Shown one piece after another: positions 52,679 to 62,729 of a DNA stretch of 64,000 nucleotides. Below the pieces are notes generated by a model. That model ran no database searches. It saw nothing but the letters and a program-made list of their open reading frames with translations, and was not told where the DNA came from. Every line of letters begins with the position of its first letter. Within the stretch, counting starts at the first letter, position 1. Source of the DNA: Microbacterium sp. LWO13-1.2 (GTDB lineage Bacteria > Actinomycetota > Actinomycetes > Actinomycetales > Microbacteriaceae); the NCBI RefSeq assembly GCF_038397725.1, contig NZ_CP151634.1:3100001-3164000 (forward strand), in the 5' to 3' direction. The translations under genes were made by a program, and so were the position numbers.

Positions 52679-54339
52679 CGCACCACCCCGCCTCCCTGTC
52701 CGCCGACGTCCTCGTCATCGGCTGGGGGCTGGCGGGGCTTGTCGCCGCCTGCGAGGCGATCGATGCCGGCCGTCGTGTGATCATCATCGATCAGGAACCG
52801 CGCGTGAACATCGGCGGCCAGGCCTGGTGGTCGTTCGGCGGATTGTTCTTCATCGATTCCCCGGAACAGCGCCGGATGGGCATCCGCGACTCCCTCGAGC
52901 TCGCCGCACAGGACTGGTTCGGAAACGCCGCGTTCGACCGGCCGGAAGACAAATGGCCGCGCCGCTGGGCGCAGGCCTACCTCGAGTTCGCCGCTGAGGA
53001 GAAGCGCGCATGGCTGCGCGAGCGCGGTGTCTCGTTCTTCCCGGTCGTCGGCTGGGCCGAACGCGGCGGCTACGGCGCCCTCGGCCCCGGCAACTCGGTC
53101 CCCCGCTTCCACATCACGTGGGGCACCGGCCCCGGCATCGTCGCCCCCTTCCTCGCGCGGGTCGAACAGGCCGAGGCCGAGGGCCGCCTCGTCGTGCTCC
53201 CCCGGCACCGCGTGAGCGAGTTGGTCGTCACGGACGGGGCGGTCACGGGTGCGCGTGGCAGCGTTCTCGCACCGGACGACGTCGCTCGGGGCGTCGCTTC
53301 GTCGCGAGATATCGTTGCCGACTTCGAGATCGCTGCTGGTGCGACGATCGTTTCCTCCGGCGGCATCGGCGGCAATCACGATCTCGTCCGCGCCGCCTGG
53401 CCTGCTCGACTGGGCACGCCGCCCGACCACATGTTGACCGGGGTTCCCGCGTACGTCGACGGTTCGATGCACGAGGTGAGTGCGACAGCCGGGGCGCACC
53501 TCATCAACGAGGACCGGATGTGGCACTACGTGGAGGGGATCACGAACTGGAATCCGGTGTGGCCGTCCCACGGCATCCGGATCCTCCCCGGCCCGTCCTC
53601 GCTGTGGCTCGATGCGACCGGAGCACGCCTGCCCGTACCGCTCTTCCCCGGCTTCGACACACTCGGAACGCTGGCGCATCTGCGCACGACGGGATACGAC
53701 CATTCCTGGTTCGTGACCTCGCGGCAGATCGTGGAAAAGGAGTTCGCTCTCTCGGGGAGCGAGCAGAACCCCGACCTCACGGGCAAAGACGTGAAGCTGC
53801 TGCTCAAGTCACGGCTCGCGAAGGGGCCGACCGGTCCTGTGCAGGCGTTCCTCGACGAGGGCGAAGACTTCATCGTCGAGAACGACCTGGAGACTCTGCT
53901 CGAACAGATGCGACGGCATCCCGGCGGTGACGCTCTCGACATCGATCGTGTCCGTCAGGAGGTGCTCGCCAGAGACCGGGAGATGGAGAACGACTTCACG
54001 AAAGACGCCCAGATCGGGATGCTCCGCTCGATGCGCGCCTACCGTGGGGACAAGCTGATCCGCACCGCGGCGCCGCATCGGCTGCAGGATCCGGCGGCCG
54101 GCCCTCTCATCGCTGTCAAGCTGCACGTGCTGACTCGGAAGTCGCTCGGGGGGATCGAGACGGACCTCGACGGACGCGCCCTCGGCCATGACGGCGCACC
54201 GATCCCCGGTCTTTTCGCGGCAGGCGAGGCAAGTGGCTTCGGTGGTGGCGGTCTGCACGGATACCGCGCTCTGGAAGGGACATTCCTCGGCGGATGCCTG
54301 TTCTCCGGGCGGCAGGCCGGCCGCGCTTCCGCACGCTGA
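52675..54339 (+). CDS. FAD-binding dehydrogenase (fumarate reductase/KsdD-like)
   Basis: A 554-residue flavoprotein. The start DVLVIGWGLAGLVAACEAI is the FAD-binding Rossmann motif, with the second acidic residue in IIIDQEP. TIVSSGGIGGNHDLV and PGLFAAGEASGFGGGGLHGYRAL are the later FAD-contacting parts. Members include 3-ketosteroid dehydrogenases and fumarate-reductase-like enzymes, and this fits the group known as FAD-binding dehydrogenases. Substrate unknown. Its ATG overlaps the globin stop (ATGA), making a three-gene coupled operon. Confidence 0.9.
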   Translation: MTHHPASLSADVLVIGWGLAGLVAACEAIDAGRRVIIIDQEPRVNIGGQAWWSFGGLFFIDSPEQRRMGIRDSLELAAQDWFGNAAFDRPEDKWPRRWAQAYLEFAAEEKRAWLRERGVSFFPVVGWAERGGYGALGPGNSVPRFHITWGTGPGIVAPFLARVEQAEAEGRLVVLPRHRVSELVVTDGAVTGARGSVLAPDDVARGVASSRDIVADFEIAAGATIVSSGGIGGNHDLVRAAWPARLGTPPDHMLTGVPAYVDGSMHEVSATAGAHLINEDRMWHYVEGITNWNPVWPSHGIRILPGPSSLWLDATGARLPVPLFPGFDTLGTLAHLRTTGYDHSWFVTSRQIVEKEFALSGSEQNPDLTGKDVKLLLKSRLAKGPTGPVQAFLDEGEDFIVENDLETLLEQMRRHPGGDALDIDRVRQEVLARDREMENDFTKDAQIGMLRSMRAYRGDKLIRTAAPHRLQDPAAGPLIAVKLHVLTRKSLGGIETDLDGRALGHDGAPIPGLFAAGEASGFGGGGLHGYRALEGTFLGGCLFSGRQAGRASAR

Positions 54340-54411
54340 GACGCACGCCTGCGGTCCGGCCCGGTACGGTTTCCGGATCATCAGCGGCAAAGCATCCGCG
54401 CCCGTGCGTGC

Positions 54412-55077
54412 CTAAGCAGCCGAACCGGTGCCTCTCACGGCGGTGAGACCCGTCGACACAGGGCCGCGGGCCAGCACGTGACCTCGTCGGAAGGCCAGCC
54501 GCGTCCATCGGCCGGACTGCGTCACCTGCACCTGCTCATCGCCGGAGATGAACCCGAAGGCATCCGCCGCGAACGCGACCCCTCGCGGAAGTCCCGCGAG
54601 GTCTTCGTCCGGTTCGCCCCAGATCGCCGCCCGCAACGCGCGGACCGCTTCCTCGCCGGATCCCGGCGTCGCTCCGCGTGCGACGGCGGAGATGCCCCAC
54701 TGCGCGCGCTGGGCGATGACGGATGCCGGAAGCGTCGTCGACGCTGCCCAACCGCTGCGCGGCGGCGCGATACCGGCCCAAGCCGGTGAGAGACCAGTCT
54801 CCGGGAGTTCCAGCGCTTGTGCGAGGTCGGATTCGGAGAGCGAGTCCACGACGATGTCGCACTCGAGTTCGGGATCGACGTGAACGATGCGCATCGCGAG
54901 GACCGTCGGGGTCTGATCGAAGAGTCCGTGCGGGGCGAGGGCCGCTGCGGTCAGGGCCAGCACGCCGTGCGCCGCCTGCAGCCGAACCCCCTCGTCCGAG
55001 ATCCGCTTGGCCCGTCCGACGAAGGTGAGTACGTCGCGGGACGTCTCCTGATCAGCGAGAACGAGATGGTGGGGCAC
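54412..55077 (-). CDS. Conserved hypothetical actinobacterial protein
   Basis: A 221-residue protein from a GTG at 55077; AGAGG stands before it. No membrane helix or signal. Marks that could be used to search for relatives are FVGRAKRISDEGVRLQAAHGVLALT near the start, MRIVHVDPE, GLSPAWAGIAPPRSGW and FRRGHVLARGPVSTGLTAVRG. The middle holds a basic-acidic mix with a Trp-rich segment. The function is unknown. It diverges from tesB across 51 bases and so may share a regulator with it. Confidence 0.8.
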   Translation of the reverse strand: MPHHLVLADQETSRDVLTFVGRAKRISDEGVRLQAAHGVLALTAAALAPHGLFDQTPTVLAMRIVHVDPELECDIVVDSLSESDLAQALELPETGLSPAWAGIAPPRSGWAASTTLPASVIAQRAQWGISAVARGATPGSGEEAVRALRAAIWGEPDEDLAGLPRGVAFAADAFGFISGDEQVQVTQSGRWTRLAFRRGHVLARGPVSTGLTAVRGTGSAA

Positions 55078-55128
55078 GCCCTCTAAACTACCAACGGAGA
55101 CAGCGCCTGCGGTCGCGGAGAGGAATAC

Positions 55129-56016
55129 ATGAGCCCGGACACGCACGCGAGGAAGACCGTCGATCGCCTGCTGGACGTGCTTGATCTGGACTTCACCCAG
55201 GCCCGCACCACTGAAGACATCTTCACCGGCACGTCGCACCCGATGCCGACCGGTCGCATCTACGGCGGCCAGGTGCTCGCACAGAGCCTCATCGCCGCGG
55301 AGCGCACGCTTCCCGAGAACCGAACCGTGCACTCGATGCACGGTTACTTCCTGCGACCGGGCGATTCCTCGCAGGGCATCACCATTGCGGTCGACCGGAT
55401 TCACGACGGTCGTTCGTTCTCGACACGGCGCTCGCAGGCCTATCAGAACGGCGTTCCGATCTTCTCGATGATCGCTTCTTTCCAGGACGACGATCCCGGT
55501 ATCGAGCACGCGGTGCCGATGCCGGAGGGCGTGCCGTCTCCGGACTCCCTCTCCCCCGATGAGGATCGTGACGCCGGCCTCCCGGAAGCGGTGGTCTGGA
55601 TGCTTCGGGAGCGGGCAGCCGACATCCGGCACGTCGATTCGCCTCTCTACCTTCCGAGCGACGACGAACGTGTGCCGCACCAGGGGGTCTGGATGCGGAT
55701 GCGGGCGGCTCTTCCCGACGATCCGGCACTTCACCGGGCGGCCCTGGCGTACTTGAGCGACATGACCATTCAGGAGTCGATCCTGCGCGCGCATGGCGTC
55801 TACTGGTCGCTGCCCGGCCTCAAGGTGGCGAGTCTCGACCACGCCATGTGGTGGCACCGTCCGGCGCGCGTCGACGAATGGCTGCTCTACGTGCAGGAAT
55901 CTCCGAACGCCAAAGGCGGGCGCGGTCTCGCGACGGGGCGGATCTACACCGAAGACGGCGCACTTGTCGCGAGTGTCGCCCAGGAGATCATGGTGCGGGT
56001 ACCCGAGGCCCCCTGA
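55129..56016 (+). CDS. tesB: Acyl-CoA thioesterase II (TesB family)
   Basis: A 295-residue double hotdog thioesterase. The first half has GRIYGGQVLAQSLIAAERTL and the HSMHGYFLRPGD segment; the second half DHAMWWHRPARVDEWLLYVQ and GRGLATGRIYTEDGALVAS, with the catalytic Asp, Thr and Gln positions of TesB. It hydrolyses medium- and long-chain acyl-CoA. RBS GAGAGGA precedes the ATG. It is convergent with the small 4HBT thioesterase, 12 bases apart. Confidence 0.95.
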   Translation: MSPDTHARKTVDRLLDVLDLDFTQARTTEDIFTGTSHPMPTGRIYGGQVLAQSLIAAERTLPENRTVHSMHGYFLRPGDSSQGITIAVDRIHDGRSFSTRRSQAYQNGVPIFSMIASFQDDDPGIEHAVPMPEGVPSPDSLSPDEDRDAGLPEAVVWMLRERAADIRHVDSPLYLPSDDERVPHQGVWMRMRAALPDDPALHRAALAYLSDMTIQESILRAHGVYWSLPGLKVASLDHAMWWHRPARVDEWLLYVQESPNAKGGRGLATGRIYTEDGALVASVAQEIMVRVPEAP

Positions 56017-56028
56017 CCTGTTCCGCGG

Positions 56029-56527
56029 TCAGCGTCGGTTGTACGCGATCGACGGCCCGAGGAACGGCTCCCAGGCGTCTCGCATCTCCTCGCTCAGGCG
56101 CGTCGGCCGACCGGTTCCGGCGTCCACGAGCACGATGACCGCCGTGGAGCGCGCATAGACGATTCGTTCAGCGAAGGACGGATCGTTATGCACCTCGTAG
56201 CAGACCTCGATACTGGACCCGCCGAGCTTGCCGAACCACATCTGCACTTCGAGCGGATGCCGCTGGTAGGGCACCGGTGCCAGATACTCGATCTCCTGGC
56301 GCGCGATCAGAGTCAGGATGCCTTCGTCGATGCCGGAGTCCAGCACTGCCGTCGACGGTGCTTCCTCGCCGGGACCGGCCCGCCAGAACGCACGTACGCG
56401 TGCCTCCTCGAGCAACTTGAGCATCGAGGTGTTGTTGACGTGGTTGAACGCGTCGAGATCGCCCCAGCGCAGGTGGATGGGGATGTGCAGCCTGACCGCT
56501 TCCGGCGAGGCTGCACTTGGCTGCGGG

Positions 56528-56535
<8 letters not shown>
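56029..56535 (-). CDS. 4HBT-type acyl-CoA thioesterase
   Basis: A 168-residue single-hotdog thioesterase. RWGDLDAFNHVNNTSMLKLLEEAR has the catalytic Asp and the HVNN turn; VCYEVHND and ARSTAVIVLVDAGTGRPTRL complete the fold. It cleaves a hydroxybenzoyl-, medium-chain- or branched acyl-CoA; substrate unknown. It starts at a GTG, eight bases inside the end of ettA, so it is coupled to the translation factor gene. Confidence 0.9.
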
Positions 56536-58207
<1,672 letters not shown>

Positions 58208-58326
58208 CGAAAACGCTCCTTCTATGTCGTCGAAGATCGACACTCCAGCTTACCGGCCTCTGCTGCACACCCTCGTCGGTGCACAGCCGGCTCCCCCGCG
58301 AGAACCCGGCAGCGACAAGCCGGATC

Positions 58327-58821
58327 TCACCAGTCAATCGGTCGCGTTGCCCCGACGAGACAGCGCCCTTCGGCGAGTTGAGCCATGACCGCGGTGACGG
58401 GCTCGCCGGTCGACGGCCCCACCTGTCCGACCAGGCAATGCGCATCACCCCAGCGCACCGAGAACTGCAGGCTCTCCGCGGCGTTGCCGACGGTCGTCTG
58501 GTCCGGCGTGACCTGCATGAACGAGCGGTCGAACCCAGCTGCCGCAAGCGCGTCGATATACGCGCGTCCGGACGCGCGTTCGCCGGATCCCCAGACCTGC
58601 TGCGTGATCGACGTGAAGATCGGCAGGTTGGCCTCCGCCGTACCCGCCGGGTCGTACACCGGTGGCTCCTGCGGCGGAGTCCCTGTCGCGCTGTCGGTGG
58701 GATCAGGGCTGCTCGACGGATTCGGTGTCGTCGTGCACGCGGTGAGCAGTATCGCCAGCGCCGCTGCGATCACCGCTCCCCGGATCGTTCGCGAAGCAGG
58801 AGCGTTCGGTCGTCGGAGCAC
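58327..58821 (-). CDS. Small lipoprotein, conserved hypothetical
   Basis: A 164-residue protein starting at a GTG. The signal peptide ends in ILLTAC (lipobox Cys near 29) and is followed by a Thr/Pro/Ser-rich linker with acidic residues. The remaining 100 residues (ANLPIFTSITQQVWGSG, GRAYIDALAAAGFDR, QFSVRWGDAHCLVGQVG) look like a small globular domain with two cysteines near its end that may form a disulphide outside the membrane. Similar proteins are frequent in Microbacteriaceae; function unknown. Confidence 0.8.
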   Translation of the reverse strand: MLRRPNAPASRTIRGAVIAAALAILLTACTTTPNPSSSPDPTDSATGTPPQEPPVYDPAGTAEANLPIFTSITQQVWGSGERASGRAYIDALAAAGFDRSFMQVTPDQTTVGNAAESLQFSVRWGDAHCLVGQVGPSTGEPVTAVMAQLAEGRCLVGATRPIDW

Positions 58822-58916
58822 GATTCGAGTCTACGGGTCGTGCTCCGACGGCCGATCGTCACGATCGTCGGTGCGGTCCTTCTCCGGGCCGCAGAGCCAG
58901 GGGTGCTCGCAGTCTC

Positions 58917-59441
58917 TCAGAAGGGTGTCGTATCGGCATCCGCCAGTTCCGGCGCCGCGTCCGGAGCCGTCCACACGGCAGCGCTGAGCGCCATCGCCTC
59001 GTCCGGATCGACGTCGGTCGCGGCTTCTTCCGGTCCGTCCGCCGCGTCGACGCCGATCGGCTCCCTGTTTTCGACAGGCGTGGAACGCGCGGCGCGAGCA
59101 TACGCGGCGGTCCCCCAGCGCAGGTCGTGGCCGATGGTGTCGGCGTCGATATCGACGCTTGTTCCGTGCTTGCCGTTGGCCTCCCAGTTGCGGATCTTCA
59201 GGCGTCCGGTCACGATCACGCTGTCCCCGGAGCGCAGCGACGCCTTCGCGTGCTCCGCCAGCTGACGGAAGGCCGCGATCGAGTACCAGTTCGTGCTGGT
59301 CTCGACCCATTGCTGAGTCGCGTTGTCGAACCGTCGCTGGGAACTCGCGACGCGGAAGTTCGTCACGGGGATGCCACTGGGCGTGCGCCCCAGCACCGGA
59401 TCGGTGGCGACGTTGCCCACGATCGTCAAAGTGTCAGTCAT
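58917..59441 (-). CDS. Single-stranded DNA-binding protein paralogue
   Basis: A 174-residue SSB with an N-terminal OB fold (TLTIVGNVATDPVLG, VTNFRVASSQRRFDN, STNWYSIAAFRQLAEHA). The C-terminal part is a 60-residue disordered acidic region ending in DADTTPF; the canonical SSB tip is DDDIPF or similar, so the tip is modified but keeps the Pro-Phe. It probably is not the main replication SSB (usually beside rpsF/rplI) and could be a competence- or repair-linked copy. The ATG at 59441 has AAGGAAA in front. Confidence 0.9.
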   Translation of the reverse strand: MTDTLTIVGNVATDPVLGRTPSGIPVTNFRVASSQRRFDNATQQWVETSTNWYSIAAFRQLAEHAKASLRSGDSVIVTGRLKIRNWEANGKHGTSVDIDADTIGHDLRWGTAAYARAARSTPVENREPIGVDAADGPEEAATDVDPDEAMALSAAVWTAPDAAPELADADTTPF

Positions 59442-59649
59442 TTTCCTTCTCCTCTGCGTCCCGGGTCGGTCGCCCGGATCGCTCCAGGATGCTCCTGACC
59501 GGAGAGTTCGGAACCGGCCAGGACCGGGATCTGTGCACTCTTCATCACCGCGACGGAATCGTGCAGAAGGAGTCGCCCGGGCGCATCGGAGCACGCGCAG
59601 CGCGAATGTCGGTGGTCGCTCATATGTTCGAACCAGAAAGGAGATTCCG

Positions 59650-59919
59650 ATGTCCGACAACCTGATCACGTCCCTGCCCGAGGTCCCGTATGCGACGCCC
59701 CGGCTCGCCTCCGCCCGAGAGAAGCTCGTCCGGGCCGCCGACCATCTGTGGCGAGTGCAAGATGGGGCCGGTCGCGTTCTCGGTCACCTGCGCATCGTCG
59801 CCGACCCGCTCGGCCTTCGCTATCGAGCAGAACGGCTGCATCTCGCCACCGGCACGTTTCGCATCGTCGGCGAGTTCTGGCGACCCGACGATGCGGTCGC
59901 GGCGCTGCGCAACGCATGA
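59650..59919 (+). CDS. Small hypothetical protein
   Basis: An 89-residue protein from an ATG preceded by AAAGGAGA, a strong RBS. No membrane segment. It looks compact, with ASAREKLVRAADHLWRV as a helix and AGRVLGHLRIVADPLGLRYR, HLATGTFRIVGEFW as a beta meander, and an RPDDAVAALRNA end helix. No family was recognised. It diverges from the ssb paralogue across 208 bases with no hairpin and is followed by tRNA-Arg on the other strand. Confidence 0.75.
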   Translation: MSDNLITSLPEVPYATPRLASAREKLVRAADHLWRVQDGAGRVLGHLRIVADPLGLRYRAERLHLATGTFRIVGEFWRPDDAVAALRNA

Positions 59920-59943
59920 GCTGTGAACGCAGTCGGCTGTGGG

Positions 59944-60016
59944 TGCCCCCGGCAGGATTCGAACCTGCGACCAAGAGATTAGAAGGCTCCTGCTCTATCC
60001 CCTGAGCTACGGAGGC
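59944..60016 (-). tRNA. tRNA-Arg(TCT)
   Basis: Reading from 60016, GCCTCCG pairs with CGGGGGC (one T-G pair), the D arm is GCTC/GAGC, the anticodon loop CTTCTAA carries TCT, and GCAGGTTCGAATCCTGC is the T arm. The anticodon stem GGAGC/TCTCT has a C-T mismatch at its last pair (31-39). CCA is not encoded. Confidence 0.95.
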
Positions 60017-60076
60017 GGCACAAATACCGTACCGCGCTCCGAAGGCCGATGTCTGCGCCGTCGATAGGATGGCCTC

Positions 60077-60703
60077 ATGGTATCTGCGTCCGAAAATGAT
60101 CGACTCGTCTGGATCGACTGCGAGATGACGGGCCTCGATCTTCAGGTCGATGAGCTCGTCGAGATCGCGGTGGTCATCACCGATTTCGAGCTCGAGCCGA
60201 TCGATCCGGGGTTCCAGATCGTGATCAAACCGAGCGACGCGGCGCTTGAGAACATGAACGACTTCGTGACGAAGATGCATGAATCGTCCGGCCTGATCGA
60301 GGAGATTCCGCTCGGCGTCTCCCTCGCCGATGCCGAGGCGCAGACCCTCGCCTATATCAAGCGATTCGTTCCGTTGGAGCGCAAAGCTCCGCTCGCCGGC
60401 AACACGATCGGCACCGACCGGATGTTCCTCGCGAAGTACATGCCGCAGATCGACAATTGGCTGCACTACCGCAACGTCGACGTCTCCAGCATCAAGGAAC
60501 TCTCCCGACGCTGGTATCCGCGCGTGTTCTTCCAGGCCCCGACGAAAGACGGCGGCCACCGCGCCCTCGCCGACATCCTCGAGTCGATCAGAGAGCTGCG
60601 CTACTACCGCGAAGCCGTCTTCGTCGCCGAACCCGGACCCTCCAGCGATCAGGCTCGCGACATCGCATCGCGCACCGTGTCGGAGTTCGCCCCGAACGTG
60701 TAA
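60077..60703 (+). CDS. orn: Oligoribonuclease
   Basis: A 208-residue DEDDh exonuclease that removes di- to pentanucleotides, including pGpG from c-di-GMP breakdown. WIDCEMTGLD (Asp14, Glu16), the GNTIGTDRMFLAKYMP segment (Asp) and GGHRALADI (His and Asp) form the active site; NVDVSSIKELSRRWYP is the family mark. It lies between two tRNAs. Start ATG 60077 with a weak RBS. Confidence 0.96.
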   Translation: MVSASENDRLVWIDCEMTGLDLQVDELVEIAVVITDFELEPIDPGFQIVIKPSDAALENMNDFVTKMHESSGLIEEIPLGVSLADAEAQTLAYIKRFVPLERKAPLAGNTIGTDRMFLAKYMPQIDNWLHYRNVDVSSIKELSRRWYPRVFFQAPTKDGGHRALADILESIRELRYYREAVFVAEPGPSSDQARDIASRTVSEFAPNV

Positions 60704-60738
60704 TAGAATCGTCTGGTTGCCTTCTCCGGAAGGCACAT

Positions 60739-60812
60739 GGTGGCTATAGCTCAGTTGGTAGAGCACCGCGTTGTGGTCGCGGGGGTCGCGGGTTCGAGCC
60801 CCGTTAGCCACC
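60739..60812 (+). tRNA. tRNA-His(GTG)
   Basis: GTGGCTA (from 60740) pairs with TAGCCAC; the extra G-1 at 60739 faces C73 at 60812, as required for tRNA-His. The anticodon stem CCGCG/CGCGG holds TTGTGGT with GTG. No CCA is encoded. The T arm is GCGGGTTCGAGCCCCGT. Confidence 0.96.
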
Positions 60813-60820
60813 CCAATCAC

Positions 60821-60860
60821 AGAAGAGGCCCGAACCGTGCGGTTCGGGCCTCTTCTGCGT
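60821..60860 (+). terminator. Rho-independent terminator after tRNA-His
   Basis: AGAAGAGGCCCGAACC (60821-60836) and GGTTCGGGCCTCTTCT (60841-60856) form a perfect 16-bp stem around GTGC. It starts eight bases after the tRNA. Confidence 0.9.
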
Positions 60861-60915
60861 TCGGCAGGCGCGCGCGAGGCAAGGTCAGACTCTGGCACGA
60901 CCCTAGACTGTCGAA

Positions 60916-61545
60916 GTGTCGTTGACGGTCTGGCTCTCCCTGCTCACCGCCTGTGTGGTCATCAGCTTCACTCCCGGCGCCGGTGCGATCAACACGATGT
61001 CGAATGCCCTCAACCAGGGCTGGCGTCGCTCGATCTGGGGTGTCATCGGACAGCAACTCGCACTCGTCGTGCACGTCGTGATCGTCGCCGCCGGCGTCGG
61101 CCTCATCGTCTCCAGCTCCGAGATCCTGTTCAATGCGATCCGCTACGCGGGTGCCGCCTATCTGGTGTACCTCGGCATCCGGCTCATCCTCGCCCGCCCG
61201 GTCGTCCCCGACGACGACGAGGCTGCGGTGCTCGTCACCCGGGAAGGCCGCTGGTCGATGATCCGACGCGGATTCTGGGTGAATCTCCTCAATCCCAAGG
61301 CGATCGTGTTCTTCCTCGCCTTCATCCCGCAGTTCGTCCGACTGGATGAACCGCCTCTCCCCCAGTACCTCGCGCTGATCAGCACCGTGATCATCGTCGA
61401 CGTGATCGTGATGTGGGGTTTCTTCGCCACGGCTGCCCGACCATTCCGCCGCCTCACACGATCCCCCCGGGGTCAGCGAACGCTCAACAGCGTGTTCGGC
61501 GCCCTGTTCATCGCCGTCGCCGCATTGCTCGTCTTCATGCACTGA
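60916..61545 (+). CDS. LysE/RhtB-family exporter
   Basis: A 209-residue membrane protein with five or six spans. The family start is FTPGAGAINTMSNALNQGWRRSIWGVIGQQLAL; the mid-part is YAGAAYLVYLGIRL and the conserved NLLNPKAIVFFLAFIPQFV. Members export amino acids such as lysine, homoserine, threonine or leucine; the substrate cannot be told. It starts with a GTG at 60916 and is followed by a 39-base gap before the metallopeptidase gene. Confidence 0.92.
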   Translation: MSLTVWLSLLTACVVISFTPGAGAINTMSNALNQGWRRSIWGVIGQQLALVVHVVIVAAGVGLIVSSSEILFNAIRYAGAAYLVYLGIRLILARPVVPDDDEAAVLVTREGRWSMIRRGFWVNLLNPKAIVFFLAFIPQFVRLDEPPLPQYLALISTVIIVDVIVMWGFFATAARPFRRLTRSPRGQRTLNSVFGALFIAVAALLVFMH

Positions 61546-61584
61546 CGACTTCGGAGCGCGTGTCTCCCCATAGGCTGGGCTGCG

Positions 61585-61932
61585 ATGGACATGGACGCTG
61601 CAGCCTTCGAAGAACTCGTCATCGACGAGCTCGACCGCCTGCCCGACGACATGGTGGACGGGCTCGAGAATGTCGTATTCGTCGTCGAGGATCGGCCAGA
61701 GGACGGCAGCCTCGACCTTCTCGGTCTCTACGACGGCCTGGCTCTCACCGAACGCACCCAGTACGGGATGGGCGAACTTCCCGACCGCATCATCGTGTAC
61801 CGGGAGTCTCACCTGGCGGCGTGCGACGACGAAGATCATCTCCGCGACGAAGTGCACACCACACTGGTGCACGAGATCGCGCATTTCTACGGCATCGACG
61901 ACGATCAGCTGCATGAATTGGGATGGGCATGA
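61585..61932 (+). CDS. Small metallopeptidase (zincin-like, DUF1025 type)
   Basis: A 115-residue zincin. TTLVHEIAHFYGIDDDQLHELGW holds the HExxHxxG-type motif (HEIAHFYGI) and a downstream His. The N-terminus is acidic (MDMDAAAFEELVIDELDRLP), and DLLGLYDGLALTER the conserved middle. The gene family is widespread in actinobacteria next to clpS; its substrate is unknown. Its stop overlaps the clpS ATG by four bases. Confidence 0.9.
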   Translation: MDMDAAAFEELVIDELDRLPDDMVDGLENVVFVVEDRPEDGSLDLLGLYDGLALTERTQYGMGELPDRIIVYRESHLAACDDEDHLRDEVHTTLVHEIAHFYGIDDDQLHELGWA

Positions 61933-62225
61933 GCCTGCCGCTGATCACGCCGGATCTGGCCGAAACCACCGATCTCTTCGCCGCGCCGATGGAGCCCTGG
62001 CAGGTCGTCGTGTGGAACGACCCCGTGAATCTGATGAGCTATGTCGTCCGCGTGTTCCGGACGTACTTCGGATACTCCGCTGATCGGGCGACCGCGCTCA
62101 TGCTGGCGGTGCACAATGACGGGCACGCCATCGTCGCGACCGGCCCGCGAGAGACCATGGAGGTGCACGCCCAGGCGATGCACGACTACGGCCTGTGGGC
62201 GACTGTTCGAAAGGCCCCGCTGTGA
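61929..62225 (+). CDS. clpS: ATP-dependent Clp protease adaptor ClpS
   Basis: About 98 residues from the ATG at 61929, which overlaps the metallopeptidase stop (ATGA); an ATG two codons earlier is possible. WQVVVWNDPVNLMSYVVRVF is the start of the ClpS fold, and HNDGHAIVATGPRETMEVHA contains the N-degron pocket region. ClpS hands N-end-rule substrates to ClpAP/ClpCP. The stop overlaps the DUF2017 start (GTGA). Confidence 0.95.
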   Translation: MSLPLITPDLAETTDLFAAPMEPWQVVVWNDPVNLMSYVVRVFRTYFGYSADRATALMLAVHNDGHAIVATGPRETMEVHAQAMHDYGLWATVRKAPL

Positions 62226-62713
62226 CGGACCGATCCGTGCACCTGTCCATCGCCCGGCTCGAGGGGGTCCAGCTCTCCCGACTCGTCGTTGACTTCGGCG
62301 AACTCGTCGGCGTCGCCCGCGACACGAGCGATCCGGCTATCGGCCGCCTGACCCCGAACGCCTATCCGGAAGATGCCGAGGCATCACTCGCCTTCGCCGA
62401 TAGCACCCGAGACGACATCCTCGATCGCAGGGCCGCAGATGCGGCGACAGTCCGGTCGGCGCTCGACGGATTCGACGTCGCCGTGGAAGCGCTCACCGAG
62501 GAACAGGCGCTCGCTCATCGAGAAGTCATCATCCCCGATGCCGATATCGACGCCTGGCTGCGCACGCTCACCGCGCTCCGCCTCGTGATCGCGTCCCGCC
62601 TCGAGATCACGGACGATGATCAGTACGATCCGGAGGACCCGCGATACGACGTCTACGCCTGGCTCGGGTATCGGCTGGAAGGCCTGATCCAGGCAGCGGA
62701 CGACCGCGACTGA
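62222..62713 (+). CDS. DUF2017 family protein
   Basis: A 163-residue protein from a GTG overlapping the clpS stop. LEGVQLSRLVVDFGELVG, LTPNAYPEDAEASLAF and PRYDVYAWLGYRLEGLIQA are the family blocks; the middle is acidic and helical. Its gene is a constant partner of clpS in actinobacteria, so a role with ClpS-Clp protease is inferred from context; no biochemical function is known. Confidence 0.88.
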   Translation: MTDRSVHLSIARLEGVQLSRLVVDFGELVGVARDTSDPAIGRLTPNAYPEDAEASLAFADSTRDDILDRRAADAATVRSALDGFDVAVEALTEEQALAHREVIIPDADIDAWLRTLTALRLVIASRLEITDDDQYDPEDPRYDVYAWLGYRLEGLIQAADDRD

Positions 62714-62729
62714 GGTCGCGAGCCCGAGG

